Positions 1 to 12,252 of a DNA stretch of 64,000 bases are shown here, in pieces. The position numbers and the translations under genes were made by a program. Source of the DNA: Tenebrio molitor (lineage: Eukaryota; Arthropoda; Insecta; Coleoptera; Tenebrionidae); contig NC_091049.1 of assembly GCF_963966145.1 (NCBI RefSeq), forward strand, positions 5,766,001-5,830,000, written 5' to 3'. The notes below the pieces were generated by a model. That model saw nothing but the letters and a program-made list of their open reading frames with translations. It had not been told where the DNA came from and did not search any database. Positions within the stretch are counted from its first letter, which is position 1, and the number at the start of each line of letters is the position of its first letter.

Positions 1-1578
1 TTTTGTTTTAATTCCAAATTATTTTTCCATTATCTAGTAGATGTCACTACTTGTGAAAAGGCGCCAAAATATTAATTAATAAGAAATTAAAAAATATGTA
101 CAGATTTATCTTTTCTAGTAAATTTATTAACATTTAGTTAAATTAATCTAAGCCAAACAGCTTTTTATTGTTTTATTTTGTAATCTTAAGGAAACTAGTG
201 AAACCACTATATAAATTGAAATTAGTTGAAATTTATATTTTTATTGTTATTGTTTGTAAATAAACTTAAGAAATAAGAAAACAAAAGATGTGACTAAATT
301 TAAGTAGAAAAAGCTCTAAGTAAATTATACTAAGCGACAGTTCTTAGAGCGCTGTCAAATCTGCTATTGCCCGACAGATGTCACCACTCCTAAAACCCGC
401 GGCAAATTTAAATCTGCATCGAATTTTCCGCCGCCGCCACCATCGCGCACCGGAACCTCAGCTTGAACCCATTCCTTGAGGCCGGTGCCATTTGGAGCAC
501 TTCCCGCCTCCTTGATTAAAAACAAACAGCGATCCTCAGCCGGCTGCGTTTAATGCGCCTTTATCTAAGACAAACGACGTGAACACGGCCTAAGCCCATC
601 ATCGGCCGACCCATCCGGAGATAACCCCGCGACCATCACACGCACGCTGCGCCCCGCCGCCCCCGCGGGCTAACAACCTGGCTCGGCCGGACCAACGAAG
701 CGTAACTGTTGAATGCGCCAGAGCGAAGACGGATTCCTACGGGGCAGGGCCGGATCGTGGCGGGCGGGGGACCGGCCAGGACCGTAACGGACTCCTGAGG
801 GCGGCGCGCATTAAGGCGGCTTCACGCTCGCCTGCTCCCTTTAAAAATATTTCTCTGATGCAAATCGACACGACAAAAACATCCCACGGGTCGCGCAGCG
901 ATAAATTTCACGCTCCGGATACCGAAGACAAAGGCGCACCGGAGTCGGGGGTACCGTTGCACAGGATCGGGTGCACAAGATGGTGCGAGCGCGCACATTG
1001 CATGTGTGACGTCACGTCGCGAAGCGACGACGTAATGTTAAGCGTAGCGAACAAGAAAAACAAATGAAACACTCTGTATATTGATGACGGGCAGATAATG
1101 GTAATTTGGCAATTGTGAAACTAAAGCAAAATAAAAGGAAAATTATTCTGGTGGAAATTTAGCCGAATTTGGCTGAATAAAACGGCAGTTTAAGTAAGTT
1201 TAGTTTATTGTGCTTAGTTTTGATGAAAACTTAGAACGTCGAATGCTGAATTAGTTTTAGTTTTCATTGACGTAACGGTAGAATGAAATTAAACAATTAA
1301 TGGTAACAAATGTTCGTGCACTAAAAGAATGTCACTTACATTACGCATTTTAACTTAACACTAAGACCTACTCAATGTGTTTAAATTAACAGATAATAGA
1401 CGAAATAATTTTTTTTTTAATTAAGGAAATCGTGGAGTAAATTACACTAAGCTAAGTGAAGTGTCGTTAGTTATTTCTGTTAATTGTTAACTAACACTAA
1501 AAGCACCAAAAAATTAAATTAAACCACAAATCTTTGCAATTTTCTTTTAATGCGTACTGTGGATAATAGTATATTATT
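1..1578. other. Non-coding DNA with an early GC-rich block
   Basis: No gene is recognisable. About 1-350 and 1080-1570 are AT-rich. About 390-1060 is GC-rich with many CpGs and Pro/Arg-like codons in every frame, but no sustained open frame. The stretch 858-1067 is open for 69 codons, shows no domain and ends next to AACACTCTGTATA (1068-1080), which resembles the end of a TIR element. I see no tRNA or promoter signature strong enough to call. Confidence 0.5.
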
Positions 1579-1687
1579 TGACGAGCTAATAATGCCTATC
1601 ATAATCCACGAGGGTGAAAGTTAAAAAACTCGCCTGCGGCTCGTTTTTTAATCACCAGAGTGGATTATAGGCATTAATCGCGAGTTA
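1579..1687. repeat. Imperfect hairpin element (MITE-like)
   Basis: The arms TAATGCCTATCATAATCCAC (from 1590) and GTGGATTATAGGCATTA (to 1676) are inverted copies. The centre contains CGCCTGCGGCTCG and the inner arms pair as GGGTGA/TCACC. Weaker pairing continues outward through GACGAGCTAAT/ATTAATCGCGAG. A short foldback with no coding capacity fits a decayed MITE or a snapback repeat. The family is not identified. Confidence 0.6.
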
Positions 1688-2082
1688 AATACGACGTTTT
1701 ATCTACGACCTACGACTTTTTTTTATAAAACACTTAGCTTACAACATTTTAAACATCTGTGACTTATGATAAATCACAAGTGACTTATAGTAAGTCACGG
1801 GTGTAATTTAGGACTAGCATAATGTATCTATAGTTACGTAAATAATAAACGCATTATTTAATGGCCGTAGATAAATTAATAAATAAAATACAAAGAGAAC
1901 AAATAACTAAAGTAAGAGTTTTTTAACAGATTTTCAAGATCTTTGTTAGTTGGTAGATATTACTACTCATTATTTGTAGGTGTGAAAATGTTAAAAGATA
2001 AACCAGAAAAATAAAATTTTCGCTTGTTATCTTCACCTTAAAGTGAAGTGTTGCCGATATTATTTGTGCATTAGTAGATAAC

Positions 2083-3092
2083 ATGTGTGGAAAGGAAGAG
2101 TGGAGTGAGAAAGAAAAAGTGATAAAACAAAAAGGAAAACTGAGAGACAAGAAGGAAATAGAGAAGATATTCATAGACAAGGATCTGACAAAACAAGAAC
2201 GAGAGATACACAAGAAACTAAGAACGATCGCGAAAGAAGAAAAAAGGGAAGGGAAAGAAGTAAATGTGGGATATAAGAAAATAACAATAGAGGGGGTACA
2301 GTAGAGATGGAATGAAGAAAGGGGGAGACTAGACAGTTTTCAATAGGAGGAGGAATAGGGAATGGAGAAAACGGTAATGGAAAAAGGATAAAGAAGTGCA
2401 AAGGGGAACACAAGAGGGAAGATACGAAGGAGGGGGCACAAGCAAAAAAGATAACGAAAGATAACGAAAAGATGAAGACAACAAGAAGAGGAGTCGAAGA
2501 TACAATAAAAGAAAACTGGAAAGAATATATGCTCGTGGGAGGGGACTTCAACGGGAGAACAGGAGACAGAGGAGCAAGAAATTGGGAAGAAGAGAGGGGG
2601 GATGGAAAAAGAAAATCCAAAGACAAGGGGGAAAATACAGAGGGGAATAGATTGAAGAAAATGGATGGAAAGTATTGAATGGGAACAAACAAGGGGAAGA
2701 AGAGGGGAAACAGTGATAGACTACGGACTACGAAGAAACATGGGAAAGACTAGTAGAAGAATTCATAGGAGAAAGAGCAGATCGGACCATCTCCCGCTTG
2801 AAATAAGTATAGAAGAAACGAACAATGAAGAAAGGAGAAAAGGAAGAGCAAAGGAGGAGCAAAAGAAGGTGAGAATAAAAATATCGGATGGTCAAGGACT
2901 ACAAGAGTAAAGGAGGAGACTAGAAAAAGTCAGATTTTTGAAGAGCAGGAGGTCGAGAAGATGGCGGTAGAACTGAAAAAAGTAATTGAAAAAGCAACGA
3001 CAAAGAAAGAGATAATAATCAAGGGAGCAAAAGCGACAGGAAGGAAAAATGAGCGGTGGGACAAAGAATGTGAACAATTGAAAACGGATTGG
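2083..3092 (+). pseudogene. Decayed non-LTR retrotransposon: endonuclease-domain part of ORF2
   Basis: Fragments in shifted frames follow the order expected at the N-terminal side of a LINE ORF2. First comes a Lys/Glu-rich linker (2083-2304) with IDKDLTKQEREIHKKL followed by VGYKKI. Then an apurinic endonuclease-like segment carries GGDFNGRTGDRG (about 2540-2575). The next frame has GETVIDYGL (from about 2704) and SDHLPLE (about 2782-2802), the usual C-terminal endonuclease motif. The final trace is RWDKECEQLK (to about 3090), typical of the linker before the reverse transcriptase. Stops and frameshifts break it repeatedly and no reverse-transcriptase domain follows, so it is a truncated dead copy. 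It probably belongs to the same broad family as the minus-strand remnant at 13.5-14.4 kb. Confidence 0.82.
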
Positions 3093-5554
3093 TGGCGTAG
3101 TTGAATGTGCCGCAAGCCACGTAACATGAGTGAGACTAGTATCGCCGATAGGTGGCGATACCGGCGGGAGTGGAAATCTGTCTGTTTGTATAACGTTGCG
3201 AGACCATCCAAAATTTGTGTGGGTTTTCAAGGCCGACTGCGATGAGACAATCATGACAATAATGACCCTGTATATGACAATATATCATGGGCTCAAATGA
3301 AAACCTGCGCAGAGTAGGCGTTGAAAAAAATTAACCATTTGGAATGATGTAAAGTTTGAATTTCCCGCCGTTTGACACGAATGACATTTGTTGATGTTTA
3401 ATCGGCACACAATAAAATTGAACATGTTTGTTTTCAGCAAAGAGCGTTATTCTATTTTTAATGTAAAACATTGCAAAGAAAGAAAAAGACTGAAAGATGT
3501 TTTGTTTATAAATTTTAGGTTATCTGTCAACATGTTCTAATTACAACTGTCAATTTACACTTTAAAAATTCAAAACAATTGACGGTTTCCAACGTCTTCC
3601 CAGATCTGTATTTCATGAAATGACGCTGTTGTTTAATGAAAATCTGCGACTAATTTTATATTCCCTAACTGTAACTAACAATCAAGGAAACATGAAATGT
3701 GGCTTAATCTTCCTTGATGATAATCCTTAAATGGTGGGAAATAAGAGAACTAACGTTAAAAATTTGCAAAGAACAAAAATGGACAGATGAATCGTAGGAA
3801 ACAAATAATTGCAGTTAGTTGCATCAACTAAAATTAATTTAAGCTCGTGGTAATCCCTTTTTAATAGTGTTAGTTTTAATTCAATCAAACATTAACGACT
3901 AGTGTTGTAGAAATAAAATCTTTCTAGCGCAAGATAAACTAAATAAAAAAATGTAGATAAATTAAGAGAGATACAGAGACATTAAATTTAATTTTAGTTT
4001 AATTTGTGTCTGCTAATATTCCTGTATTAAATTTTATTTGGTTTAAGTTAAGGGAAATGAAGAATTAAAGGAGATGATCTGTTGCCACTTTCCATTAAAC
4101 TAAACTAACAGATACTTAGCGGGCATCGAACGCATTTGCGACTGCACGATATTTCCTCTTCTTTTGAAGTAGAAATTAGTTTTAGTTTTGCGTTAATGAA
4201 AAGCTCCGGCGTGAACCTTTTATGTTGTTAATTTAGTGGAGCAATTTCTCTTGAAGCGTTGCATTTCCCAGAGTGTGAAAAGTAACAATAACAACAACAC
4301 GGTAGATTTTGAATCCCTTAATTAATTTATGATGCGTAAAAACAAGCAAAAGTGCACAGCTGCATATTTAGCAATTCTACTTGTGAATGCATAAGCGAAG
4401 TTTAATTAACTAAAACATTAATTAAACAAAGATGATTCGACGCTCGCTAAACCCCTTCAAAGCTTAGTTCTGATTAAAAATAGAACAAATCTAGTCGGAT
4501 GATGACAGGCGCGAAGTCTGCGGGGTCTAGCAGGCGAGCGCGAGTTGTCCGGCTTGTAAGTTACCGAATTGTACACATCCCGTGATTTGTCGCCGCCCCC
4601 GCTAATTACTCGAAAGACAATCGGGCATGAAGCGTCGGTTTTTGATCATGATTGCGCTAGAGCGCTCGCAATAATTAAATGTAGATGAGATTTTGTTAAT
4701 TTCCGGTGGATCCCGCCATTTCGGCTTTGGAAAACTCCGGCACGTACACCTTGACTGGAAAATGAAAACGGCGGGGTGGGTCCCCCCCCGTCCCCGATTC
4801 TTAGTGAACTTAACACGGTCTGATCAATCTTCCGGTATTGGAGTTACCCGGAGCGGCCGTAATCTCGACTCCGGGATTTGGAAGAAAGCGCGCGTGGTCC
4901 GGGACGTGCGAGATCTACGGCTCACTAAATTTAGACTCGCCGAATGGGGTTTTTTCACGTCGGGGGCGGTTTTTGCTCGTTTAGTTGATAATTTCGGCCG
5001 GGAGGTCAGAGATGAAAGAGTGGCGCTCCCGGAGGAGGTCACGACGCCTCCGATTTCGGATTAATTTCGAACGGATTTACATCGCAGCGAGGTGGGAGCA
5101 AACGCTATAATTAGACGTGGCGACGAGGCTTTTTCTTAATTATACCACCTCATTCGACGAAAACCTAATTTATATTACATTTTTTATTTGGATTTTCACT
5201 TCACACACACTCCCACATCCCGAATTCGCTCACCAAATAAAATCATCTGTTGCGTCTCCCTTATTGTGAAAGCAACTGTACCTGCCTCCACATTCCGTAC
5301 ACAAATAGCTTTTCCATTTTATTGTTACTGGAATTTTAATATCTTGGCTGTGTACAGCTCTTTTCATAATGAGCCCCAGGTTGCAACACAGGGTCAATCG
5401 TGTCATCATCACCCACTTGCGTATGCCTTGTTGTGAAATAAATTGTACATTACACATTTTCTCCGCGGAAGAAACAAAAGATGTTTAATTGACAGGAATT
5501 TACACTTAGCTGTGCAAGAATTGAATAACAAAACAATTTCTTTTACATTCGTAA
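3093..5554. other. Non-coding, mainly AT-rich; GC-rich island near 4.5-5.1 kb
   Basis: No gene is recognised. ACCCTGTATATGACA near 3265 resembles the end of a TIR element with no visible partner. TTTTCAG at 3431-3437 resembles a splice acceptor but has no convincing exon after it. From 4500 to 5100 the base composition rises, with CCCCCCCC and CGGGGGCGG. A long open frame (4693-5064) there has no start context or domain, and its antisense is equally open, so I do not call it coding. Confidence 0.45.
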
Positions 5555-6110
5555 AAATTTACCAGATTTATTGCCAAACGCGACGCCACTGGTAAGCAGA
5601 TTTTTCAGTAAAATGTCAATGAAACGTCAACGATGTGGTGTTGTTAACCTTAAACCGATAAAACGACTGCATACCAAGTATCATTTTAGTATACCATTTA
5701 CAGTAGACAAACGTTTCGATAAAACAAAAGATGAGGTAGCACTCTTGATTTGTTTTTGTACATTATGATAAATTTAAATTAAGAGGGAAACTTTTGTTTT
5801 TGTTAAGTTGTGCATTTTTAAAATCACATTTTTTATATTAGATGTATTAGTTCTGTCATTAGTGAAAGTAGAAGAGCATAGACAATGCTTTTTAAATTTT
5901 TATTAAAACAAATTTAAGGACATTGATAAAATCTAAATTGAATTTAGATTTGATTAAAATCGATACTAAATTGGCGACAATCGATTTACTGTACCGAGTG
6001 ATAAAAAAAAAAAAACAATTCAAGAGGACATCATTGACGTTTCTTTGACATTTCACCGAAAAATCTGCTTACCAGTGGAGTCGCGTTTGGCAATAAAGTT
6101 GGTAAATTAC
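5555..6110. mobile_element. Non-autonomous TIR element, about 0.55 kb
   Basis: The left end TTTACCAGATTTATTGCCAA continues through CGCGACGCCACTGG to about 5637. The right end (about 6028-6106) is its inverted copy, with TTTGGCAATAAAGTTGGTAA near the end. The terminal inverted repeats are about 75-80 bp with scattered mismatches. The interior is AT-rich with no transposase. This is a MITE-type element with long TIRs; the superfamily is undetermined because no clean target duplication is visible. Confidence 0.8.
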
Positions 6111-6950
6111 CCATTCTTATTTTGTTCTTGTTTATTTTATAAATTTTCTCCATTATCAGATAATAATAATAATAATAATATGCACAATTATAATTCCAAC
6201 GTCTAAAATTTATGTGGTATGATTTATTATAAAGTAGCTTTTGAGACCACAAATTGTCCACGCCCATGCATTGAACGTTTATTTGCGTAGGATTCCGCTA
6301 CGACATAACCGATAATTTGCAACGCCTGCTCTGATTTGTCTTCTTTTTTATCACATTGTACCAGTTGACTGTATTTTTCAACAGTCTCACTTAATTTTAA
6401 TGAAAATTAAGTTTAAACGATTTGCGACAAGAGTTCGTATATTTATTTAGACAGCGTCTATTTTTTTCATCATTGATTACAATTAATTAATAAAAATTTA
6501 CGCTTTACACCAACGCATTTTTAATAACACCAAGCGTTTAGGTTGCTTTTCCGTTTTTATTAAAACTTATATTTTATAATTAAACCTGAATGAGTTTTTT
6601 TTTATACGGGAAAGCGAAATGTTTACTAAAAAGTCATAATTACAGCCAGTTCTTCGTTCAACTAAGTAACTAATTTGCCATAAAGAATTCAATTAAGTCT
6701 TTCATTTTCAGTTTGTAACGTTGAATTATCAGATTCATTTTCTTTAAAAGATCACTAATGTAATTTTTTAATTGACATTGTGTAGTTCTTTTCACAACAA
6801 GCGAGGTTGCCAAATCGGTACGAACGAGATTGTGAGGCCTACCATGCGATCGGAAAAATTAGAGAAGGTCGTGATAAATACGCTTCAGTTGGCAGCACGG
6901 AAAAATTTAATTCAAATGTCATTGCAATAGCAATTGTCATTATTAACTTA
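6111..6950. other. AT-rich non-coding DNA with short ATA microsatellite
   Basis: An (AAT)n run lies at about 6160-6182. The remainder is AT-rich with no recognised gene. CTTTTCACAACAA near 6789 recurs near 9234. The 67-codon open frame starting at 6807 runs into the next transposable element and shows no domain. Confidence 0.45.
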
Positions 6951-7203
6951 TATACAGGGTGTTTTTTAAATGCTAGTAAAAAAAGACTGGTAATAGGTGA
7001 GGATGAGTAGAACTCGTACACAAAAAAATAGTCTAATAAAAGTCTAGGTTTTCGAGATAAAAATAAATTAAATTTTGGTTAAAATTGTTAGTACGCTACT
7101 GAATTAAACGTAATTAAAAACGTAATTGGGGTTGTCAAGCAATTTTGAATCTCCAGAAGACCTGGTTTTTTTTTGTACTAGCATTTAAAAAACACCCTGT
7201 ATA
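6951..7203. mobile_element. MITE with TACAGGGTG ends (Tc1/mariner-like)
   Basis: The ends TATACAGGGTGTTTTTTAAA and TTTAAAAAACACCCTGTATA are inverted repeats. Identity continues inward through TGCTAGTA/TACTAGCA, giving about 28 bp of near-perfect TIR. The element is about 253 bp and non-coding. The terminal TA on each side fits a TA target duplication, as for Tc1/mariner-type elements. The superfamily assignment is inferred from the ends only. Confidence 0.85.
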
Positions 7204-7993
7204 ATCACTAATCTGTTTTAAGACTGACAACTGATAATTGAAATCTTAACGAATTGCCAACTGAAATTTTTGGTGACAGCATACTCTATTTTTTTTTCAA
7301 TCTCACGGTATTATCCAGACTAGTGTCAAACAAATTGTACGTAATGCTAATTTAAAATCGAGTACATAATTTTGTAGCAATTTTGGCTTAATTTATGAAG
7401 ATTTGAACAATTTCTTTAATTCGAAAAATCAAAAATGAGTGTTACTAACACTTTGGGTTATAGTTAACGTTTGCATAATTAAATTAAATTTTCTTTTAAT
7501 TAAGAGTTTTGCTCTTAACTGTAGCCAATACTAAGGTGGTCCAGGCGTTAATTTAAATTGAGGATGATCCATAAAAAGTTCATGCTTAAGTTGGTCTTTA
7601 CTTACGATTTTTTTAAATTAAAAATGTGTACAATTCGTCTCATACTGATCCAGTCACTCTGATGTACTCGTTGTCAGTGGAGACTAGATATCGCTGAACG
7701 ATCAGTCGTCACTCAGATTACTGTTAAATGAACTGTACATAACATTTCTCAATTTGTTTTACTCCATTTAACAAGAACTTGCACCGAATTTTACATTTTA
7801 ATGAAGTTTTCCATGAGTTAGATTGTTAATTTAGAATTTAATGAAATGTAAATTTAAGATTAAGTAATTGAGTAATTTTCTAATTTTGGCTTAATCTACG
7901 ACGGTTTTGACAATTTCTTTATTTCGCAACAATCAAAAATAAGTGTAATAATTACAATTGTTAAGTGTTAATTAACATTTACACTTGAAATAT
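7204..7993. other. AT-rich non-coding DNA
   Basis: No gene is visible. Partially repeated wording links this stretch with 8240-8400: ATTTTCTTTTAATTAAGAGTTTTGC near 7488 resembles ATTTTCGTCTATTGAAGAATTTTGC near 8265, and both are followed by TGTAACCAATACTAAGGTG-like text. This suggests an old duplication of roughly 0.8 kb. The TIR element at 7995-8229 lies between the two copies. Confidence 0.45.
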
Positions 7994-7994
7994 G

Positions 7995-8229
7995 TACAGT
8001 CGCGAGCAATAAATTTTGGTCGTCAAGGTCATTCTTTGACTCAATCGAAAATGTTCCATTGTAAAACAATCGTAAATATCATAACCTATCATCATGTTGT
8101 ATGACATTAATTGTCATTTTTTTTCTAATTTTTTTGACACTTTGTTGACATGAATTTTTTTAAATTTGTGACAATCTAACCAAATTTTGAAATGACATTG
8201 ACGACCAAAATTTATTGCTCGCGACAGTA
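7995..8229. mobile_element. TIR element with CGCGAGCAATAAA ends, copy 1
   Basis: The left end TACAGTCGCGAGCAATAAAT continues as TTTGGTCGTCAA. The right end is its inverted copy, finishing TTATTGCTCGCGACAGTA. The ends pair over about 35 bp. The interior is AT-rich and non-coding. A second copy with the same ends and interior lies at 59131-59380. The TA at both termini is consistent with a TA target duplication, so a Tc1/mariner-derived MITE is likely. Confidence 0.88.
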
Positions 8230-8514
8230 CATTTTATTTAGTATAACTAAGCATAATTAAACTAAATTTTCGTCTATTGAAGAATTTTGCCCTCTTAATT
8301 GTAACCAATACTAAGGTGATTCAATTAATTTGATCTTTACGTATGAGAATTTTCTTAAAATTCAAAATGTGTACAATTCGTTTCATAATAATCCAGTGTG
8401 GACTATTGTCGGGGCAGCGACTCAATGGAGTAATAAACTGGCATGATCTTCACGTGATTTTCAAGGGTTAAAGGTGCGCGTTAAGAAGTACGGTGCAGCT
8501 CAATGCACGCAGCC

Positions 8515-8564
8515 GAAATTTAAATCTTACTATTTCATTCTTGAAATAGTAAGATTTAAATTTC
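8515..8564. repeat. Perfect 23-bp-arm hairpin with 4-nt loop
   Basis: GAAATTTAAATCTTACTATT followed by TCA pairs exactly with its reverse complement across the loop TTCT. A perfect stem this compact is either a very young foldback, a hairpin RNA, or an artefact of replication or assembly. There is no coding context. Confidence 0.9.
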
Positions 8565-10730
8565 CCACACAAAACTCAAATTGGCGAGCAGTGTAAATCA
8601 CGCTTTTCATGACGTCGCTACGAACTATCACGTGACTGCTCCACTGGTTCGCCGCGCCAACTATAGATTTCGTTGAACGGCTAATGGTCACATAACACTT
8701 CACAATTGATTTTACTTCATCTAACTTGTTAATAAACATTTCCACGATCTAGACAGTTAACTTAATTTAATGAAATCTAAATAAAAATTTTAAACCTAGA
8801 AATTCCATTAATAAGAACTTACATTTACGAGTAGATTTACATCTTAATGAATTTTTAATCAATGCAAATAGTTCTCGTTTGTTTTAAGTCTCGAAGTTGG
8901 CTACTCTCTTAATTCGCCATCTAATTCCACTTAAAGTGATTAATTAAGTTTATGACATAAAAGTGCTACAAGCTATAGTGTAGACTAGATTTTACTTAAT
9001 AATAATTAATTGACGTTTAAAGCTCGCGCAGCCAACTATCACATTAAGTGTAAATTTTTTCACCCAAAACCAGATTTCGGAAACATTTTTATGAAATCTG
9101 CATCAGTTACCTAAACAATCAACAAACAAACTCTTCCACCAATCAAATCTTGCGTTTTTGTTTTGTTTACGTTTGTAGCTGGCGTTTCCTTAATGATCAA
9201 TTAAATCCCCCTAAAAGCAAACAAGTACACTTCTTTTCACAACAAACCGGCAACATCTCGTCTTGGCCTAGCTGCGTCCCGATTATCGTCGATCTACCTG
9301 TACAACCCTTTGAGCATCTGACATAGAGCTTACTCTACTGAAATTTCCACCAATTGAAAAATTCAAGTTGGCTATTCCGGACTAATCGACTTAAAACAAC
9401 AATCAGGAGAGTCCCCCTCGCTCGAATTATCGGGCAACTGCCCCCGGGGCGGCCTTTCGCCGCTGCCGACCTTGACAGATAACTCGTATGGGAAACAATT
9501 GACACGCCGGCCGTCTAGATAGCCGTGCTAAACGACCAGATAAACACCGGTCGCCATGGTTGCAAATCACGTGGCTTTTTCGTCACTTCGCCAATTGAAT
9601 AAGCCAAACAATCGACAATCGCTCACCGTTCCATTGTCCGTCGAACAATCCAGTGTGACATTATTGTCGTTGCGTAATGTACACTCGAGGCCCAAGCGGT
9701 CTCGATTGGGGTCAGATCGGGCGGAGTTAATGGACCGCTCGTAAAGTTTCTCCGGTCGGGAATGTCTGCGCGGTGAGTCAGCGCCACCTCACGAGATTCC
9801 ATTGAAAATCTCAATTCAAGTGTGATGATGGGACTGCGTTCGCTTAGTGTAAATTGAGTCGTTAATTGTATTTTGTCGTCAGGTGTGCCGCGCGTTTTCT
9901 TTAATTGGGGCAGTTTAATTGAGAGAGGAGACGCTGTGACCAATTAGAATCGTTCCGGAGCGTTTAATTGTCCGGAAAAGAAGCGATTATCGCGGATAAA
10001 TTGGCCGGACGGTTTAATTCCACTAAGGAACGAATTAAAAATCAAATTTTCGCTCGGTGTAAATAAACGGAGTTTAAACTGTATTTCGACAAGTTAAAAC
10101 ATGATGTTTTATGGCATAAATAATTGCGGATACGATGTGAAATGTGTTTCACTGTACGAAATAAACAAACAATAAATTTTTAAATTACTAATAAAGCAGA
10201 GCGGTAATTTTGATTTAATTTTAAAACGAACGAGAGGGATTTGTTAATTGAATTTCATTTAGGAAATGTTAAAAATTTAGGCTTTAATGATTTTTCGGAA
10301 CGTTTATTTGCGCCTCTAAATTGGGGAAATTAGTTCGCCAAAGATTTTTTTATTAGTAATAAATTCTTAAAGTTGATTATCAAATTGAGGCAGTTATCAT
10401 TATTGGCATCATTAAACAAATTATGAATTAAGGAGGTCTAGGTCGGCTTTAAATTAGTTGAAATTTGTTTGTTTGGACTTGTGTTGAGATAATTAACGCA
10501 AGTAAGTGTTGTATAATGTTTATTTGTCAATTTATCACAGTTATCATTTGAGCAGTTTTAAATTTAGTTGAGAGCCACTGTACAGAGTTAAATTAATAAA
10601 TTGTCCAATACATCCGGACAGATTAACAAGATTAATTTAAATCGACCAATGTTTCTCGTGTGAAAATCTACATTATGATGCATCAAAGAATTTGCTTCTG
10701 TTTACATTAAATTGTAAATTTTAATTGTTT
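8565..10730. other. Non-coding; moderately GC-rich at 9.4-9.8 kb
   Basis: No gene is recognised. 8570-9240 is AT-rich with the local word family (GTAAATTT, TTACATTT). 9400-9790 is less AT-rich (CCCCCGGGGCGGCC) and carries overlapping open frames on both strands with no domain. Its antisense is also open, as expected for composition-driven frames. Confidence 0.4.
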
Positions 10731-10732
10731 AT

Positions 10733-11085
10733 ACAGGGTGATTTTGAAAGTTGTGCAGATATTTTAACCAGTGGTAGAACTCCACAATAGGTAACGATTG
10801 AGCCAATAATGCCTGATACAAATGTTGATATTTTTGGAAAAAAGTTTTTCAAAAAAAGTTTGGGAGCCACTGAATTTTATGAAAAAATGGGTCAAAAAAA
10901 TCATAGTAGAGTAAACTGGTAGGGTTTTTGATCTATGATGAAGCCCGTGGATATCCAGAGCTACCGCGGCAAATCTATGGTGAAAGGTTACCTCAAACGA
11001 TACTTCCCAATGCACGAACCTTTGTAAACGTTGTGCAGCATCTTCGCGATTTCGGGCGTTTCGAAGTGTACTTGTAATTTTCATT
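10733..11085 (+). mobile_element. Remnant of a TACAGGGTG transposon with HTH-like peptide (DUF4817-like)
   Basis: The left end TACAGGGTGATTTTGAAAGT is typical of the TIR elements in this window. Inside it, 10937-11077 reads on the + strand as a 46-residue segment ending at TAA. Its spacing resembles the N-terminal helix-turn-helix domain (DUF4817-type) of some insect transposon proteins: YGERLPQ, then PNARTFVNVVQHLRDFGRF. No DDE catalytic region or right TIR is present, so this is a broken relic. The domain match is from memory of the family pattern and is moderate. Confidence 0.6.
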
Positions 11086-12120
11086 GTTTCAACAGCTCTC
11101 TACAATAATTTAAATCAGAACACGTCAAAATTTATTAACACTATTTATTTATATTGTGACAGATTCACACATTTCAATTGAATTTATTAATATTTCCCAC
11201 GTGGAAATTTGCATTAAGGCAAGGCACATCTGAATTAATTTCAAATTAAACTTTTAATTGGTTCAACCCAAAAATTAGCGGTTTAATTCAAGCTTATTAA
11301 TACTTCTCGTGTGAAAATTGACACTAATGTATTTCATCTATCATATTCTTATTGGCCTAAAGTTAGTTTAAATGAAGTTGCAATTTTAAGTGACTTTAGA
11401 TTTATTTTTTAATTTGAATTTCCACCAAACTGATGCATTTCTCATTAACTTTATCTGCCATAACCTAAAACTAACTTAAATGAAAATTTTAGAATCCTTC
11501 ATTCCCCGCTTTACAACTAAGGGAACGTAGCATTTTTACTGTGCACTCTAACAACTTAAGTACCCCTAATTAAATTAAGCTAATCTCCATTAATTTAAAT
11601 ATAAATGTCCTCATTTGACACACGGTTGGTTTAAAAGTCGATTAATAAAATTCCTGTTTCGTATTCTCATTCACATCAAGAAAAAATTAACCCCTGGCGA
11701 AATTCCCACTGAACCAGCTTAGTGAAAATTGCGCCCCGAAATAATTTCATCTAATTATTTATGCCAATCAAACCGTGAATACGTTTTAGTTTAAAGAAGA
11801 TTACACTAATGGCTGATCGATTTACTCGTAGTTTAACTAACGCTACACTTAAAACCGCATTTGGACAAACATCACCGTGATGGACAAATAATTTATGGTG
11901 GTCTAGCTTGTTTGGAGGAAACTGCGCGATTTACATCAAGATTTAAACTAAACTAATGCGGAACGAGGATGCAGAGCATTAACCTCGCCGCTGGCGTAAC
12001 TTTTCACTAAACTAACATCTAATCTAATGCTAATGCGAGTGATGACACTCGTGTAGAAATACACAGTGAAAGTCGTGGAGAATCAAATTTGCAAAAGTTA
12101 AACTCGGTTTAAGACAAATA
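11086..12120. other. AT-rich DNA rich in TTTAAACTAA / GTGTGAAAATT words
   Basis: No gene is seen. The stretch carries repeated words: CTCGTGTGAAAATTGACACTAATG near 11306 echoes CTCGTGTGAAAATCTACATTATG near 10653, and TTTAAACTAAACTAATG lies near 11942. See the findings for this vocabulary. Confidence 0.4.
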
Positions 12121-12160
12121 TACAGGGTGGTTTTGCATAATAGATTTTTTGGTGGAAGAG
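12121..12160. mobile_element. Solo left end of a TACAGGGTG element
   Basis: TACAGGGTGGTTTTGCATAA follows ATA, matching the ends of the TIR elements nearby. No inverted partner is visible before the (AAT)n tract, so it is a truncated end. Confidence 0.5.
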
Positions 12161-12207
12161 GCAAATAAATATTGCAGAACATCATAAAATTATTTGGGAA
12201 GGGTCAA

Positions 12208-12212
12208 ATTAA

Positions 12213-12246
<34 letters not shown>

Positions 12247-12252
12247 GTAATA
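12208..12252. repeat. (AAT)n microsatellite
   Basis: About 13 consecutive AAT units end in a variant AGT. Read on the minus strand the tract is (ATT)n, which produces a poly-Tyr run in one frame. That run is not evidence of a gene. Confidence 0.95.

Noticed and set aside
1760..1802. GTGACTTATAGTAAGTCAC small palindrome and its neighbour GTGACTTATGATAAATCAC
   Set aside because: Short (8-bp arms) and isolated; too little to distinguish from chance in AT-rich DNA.
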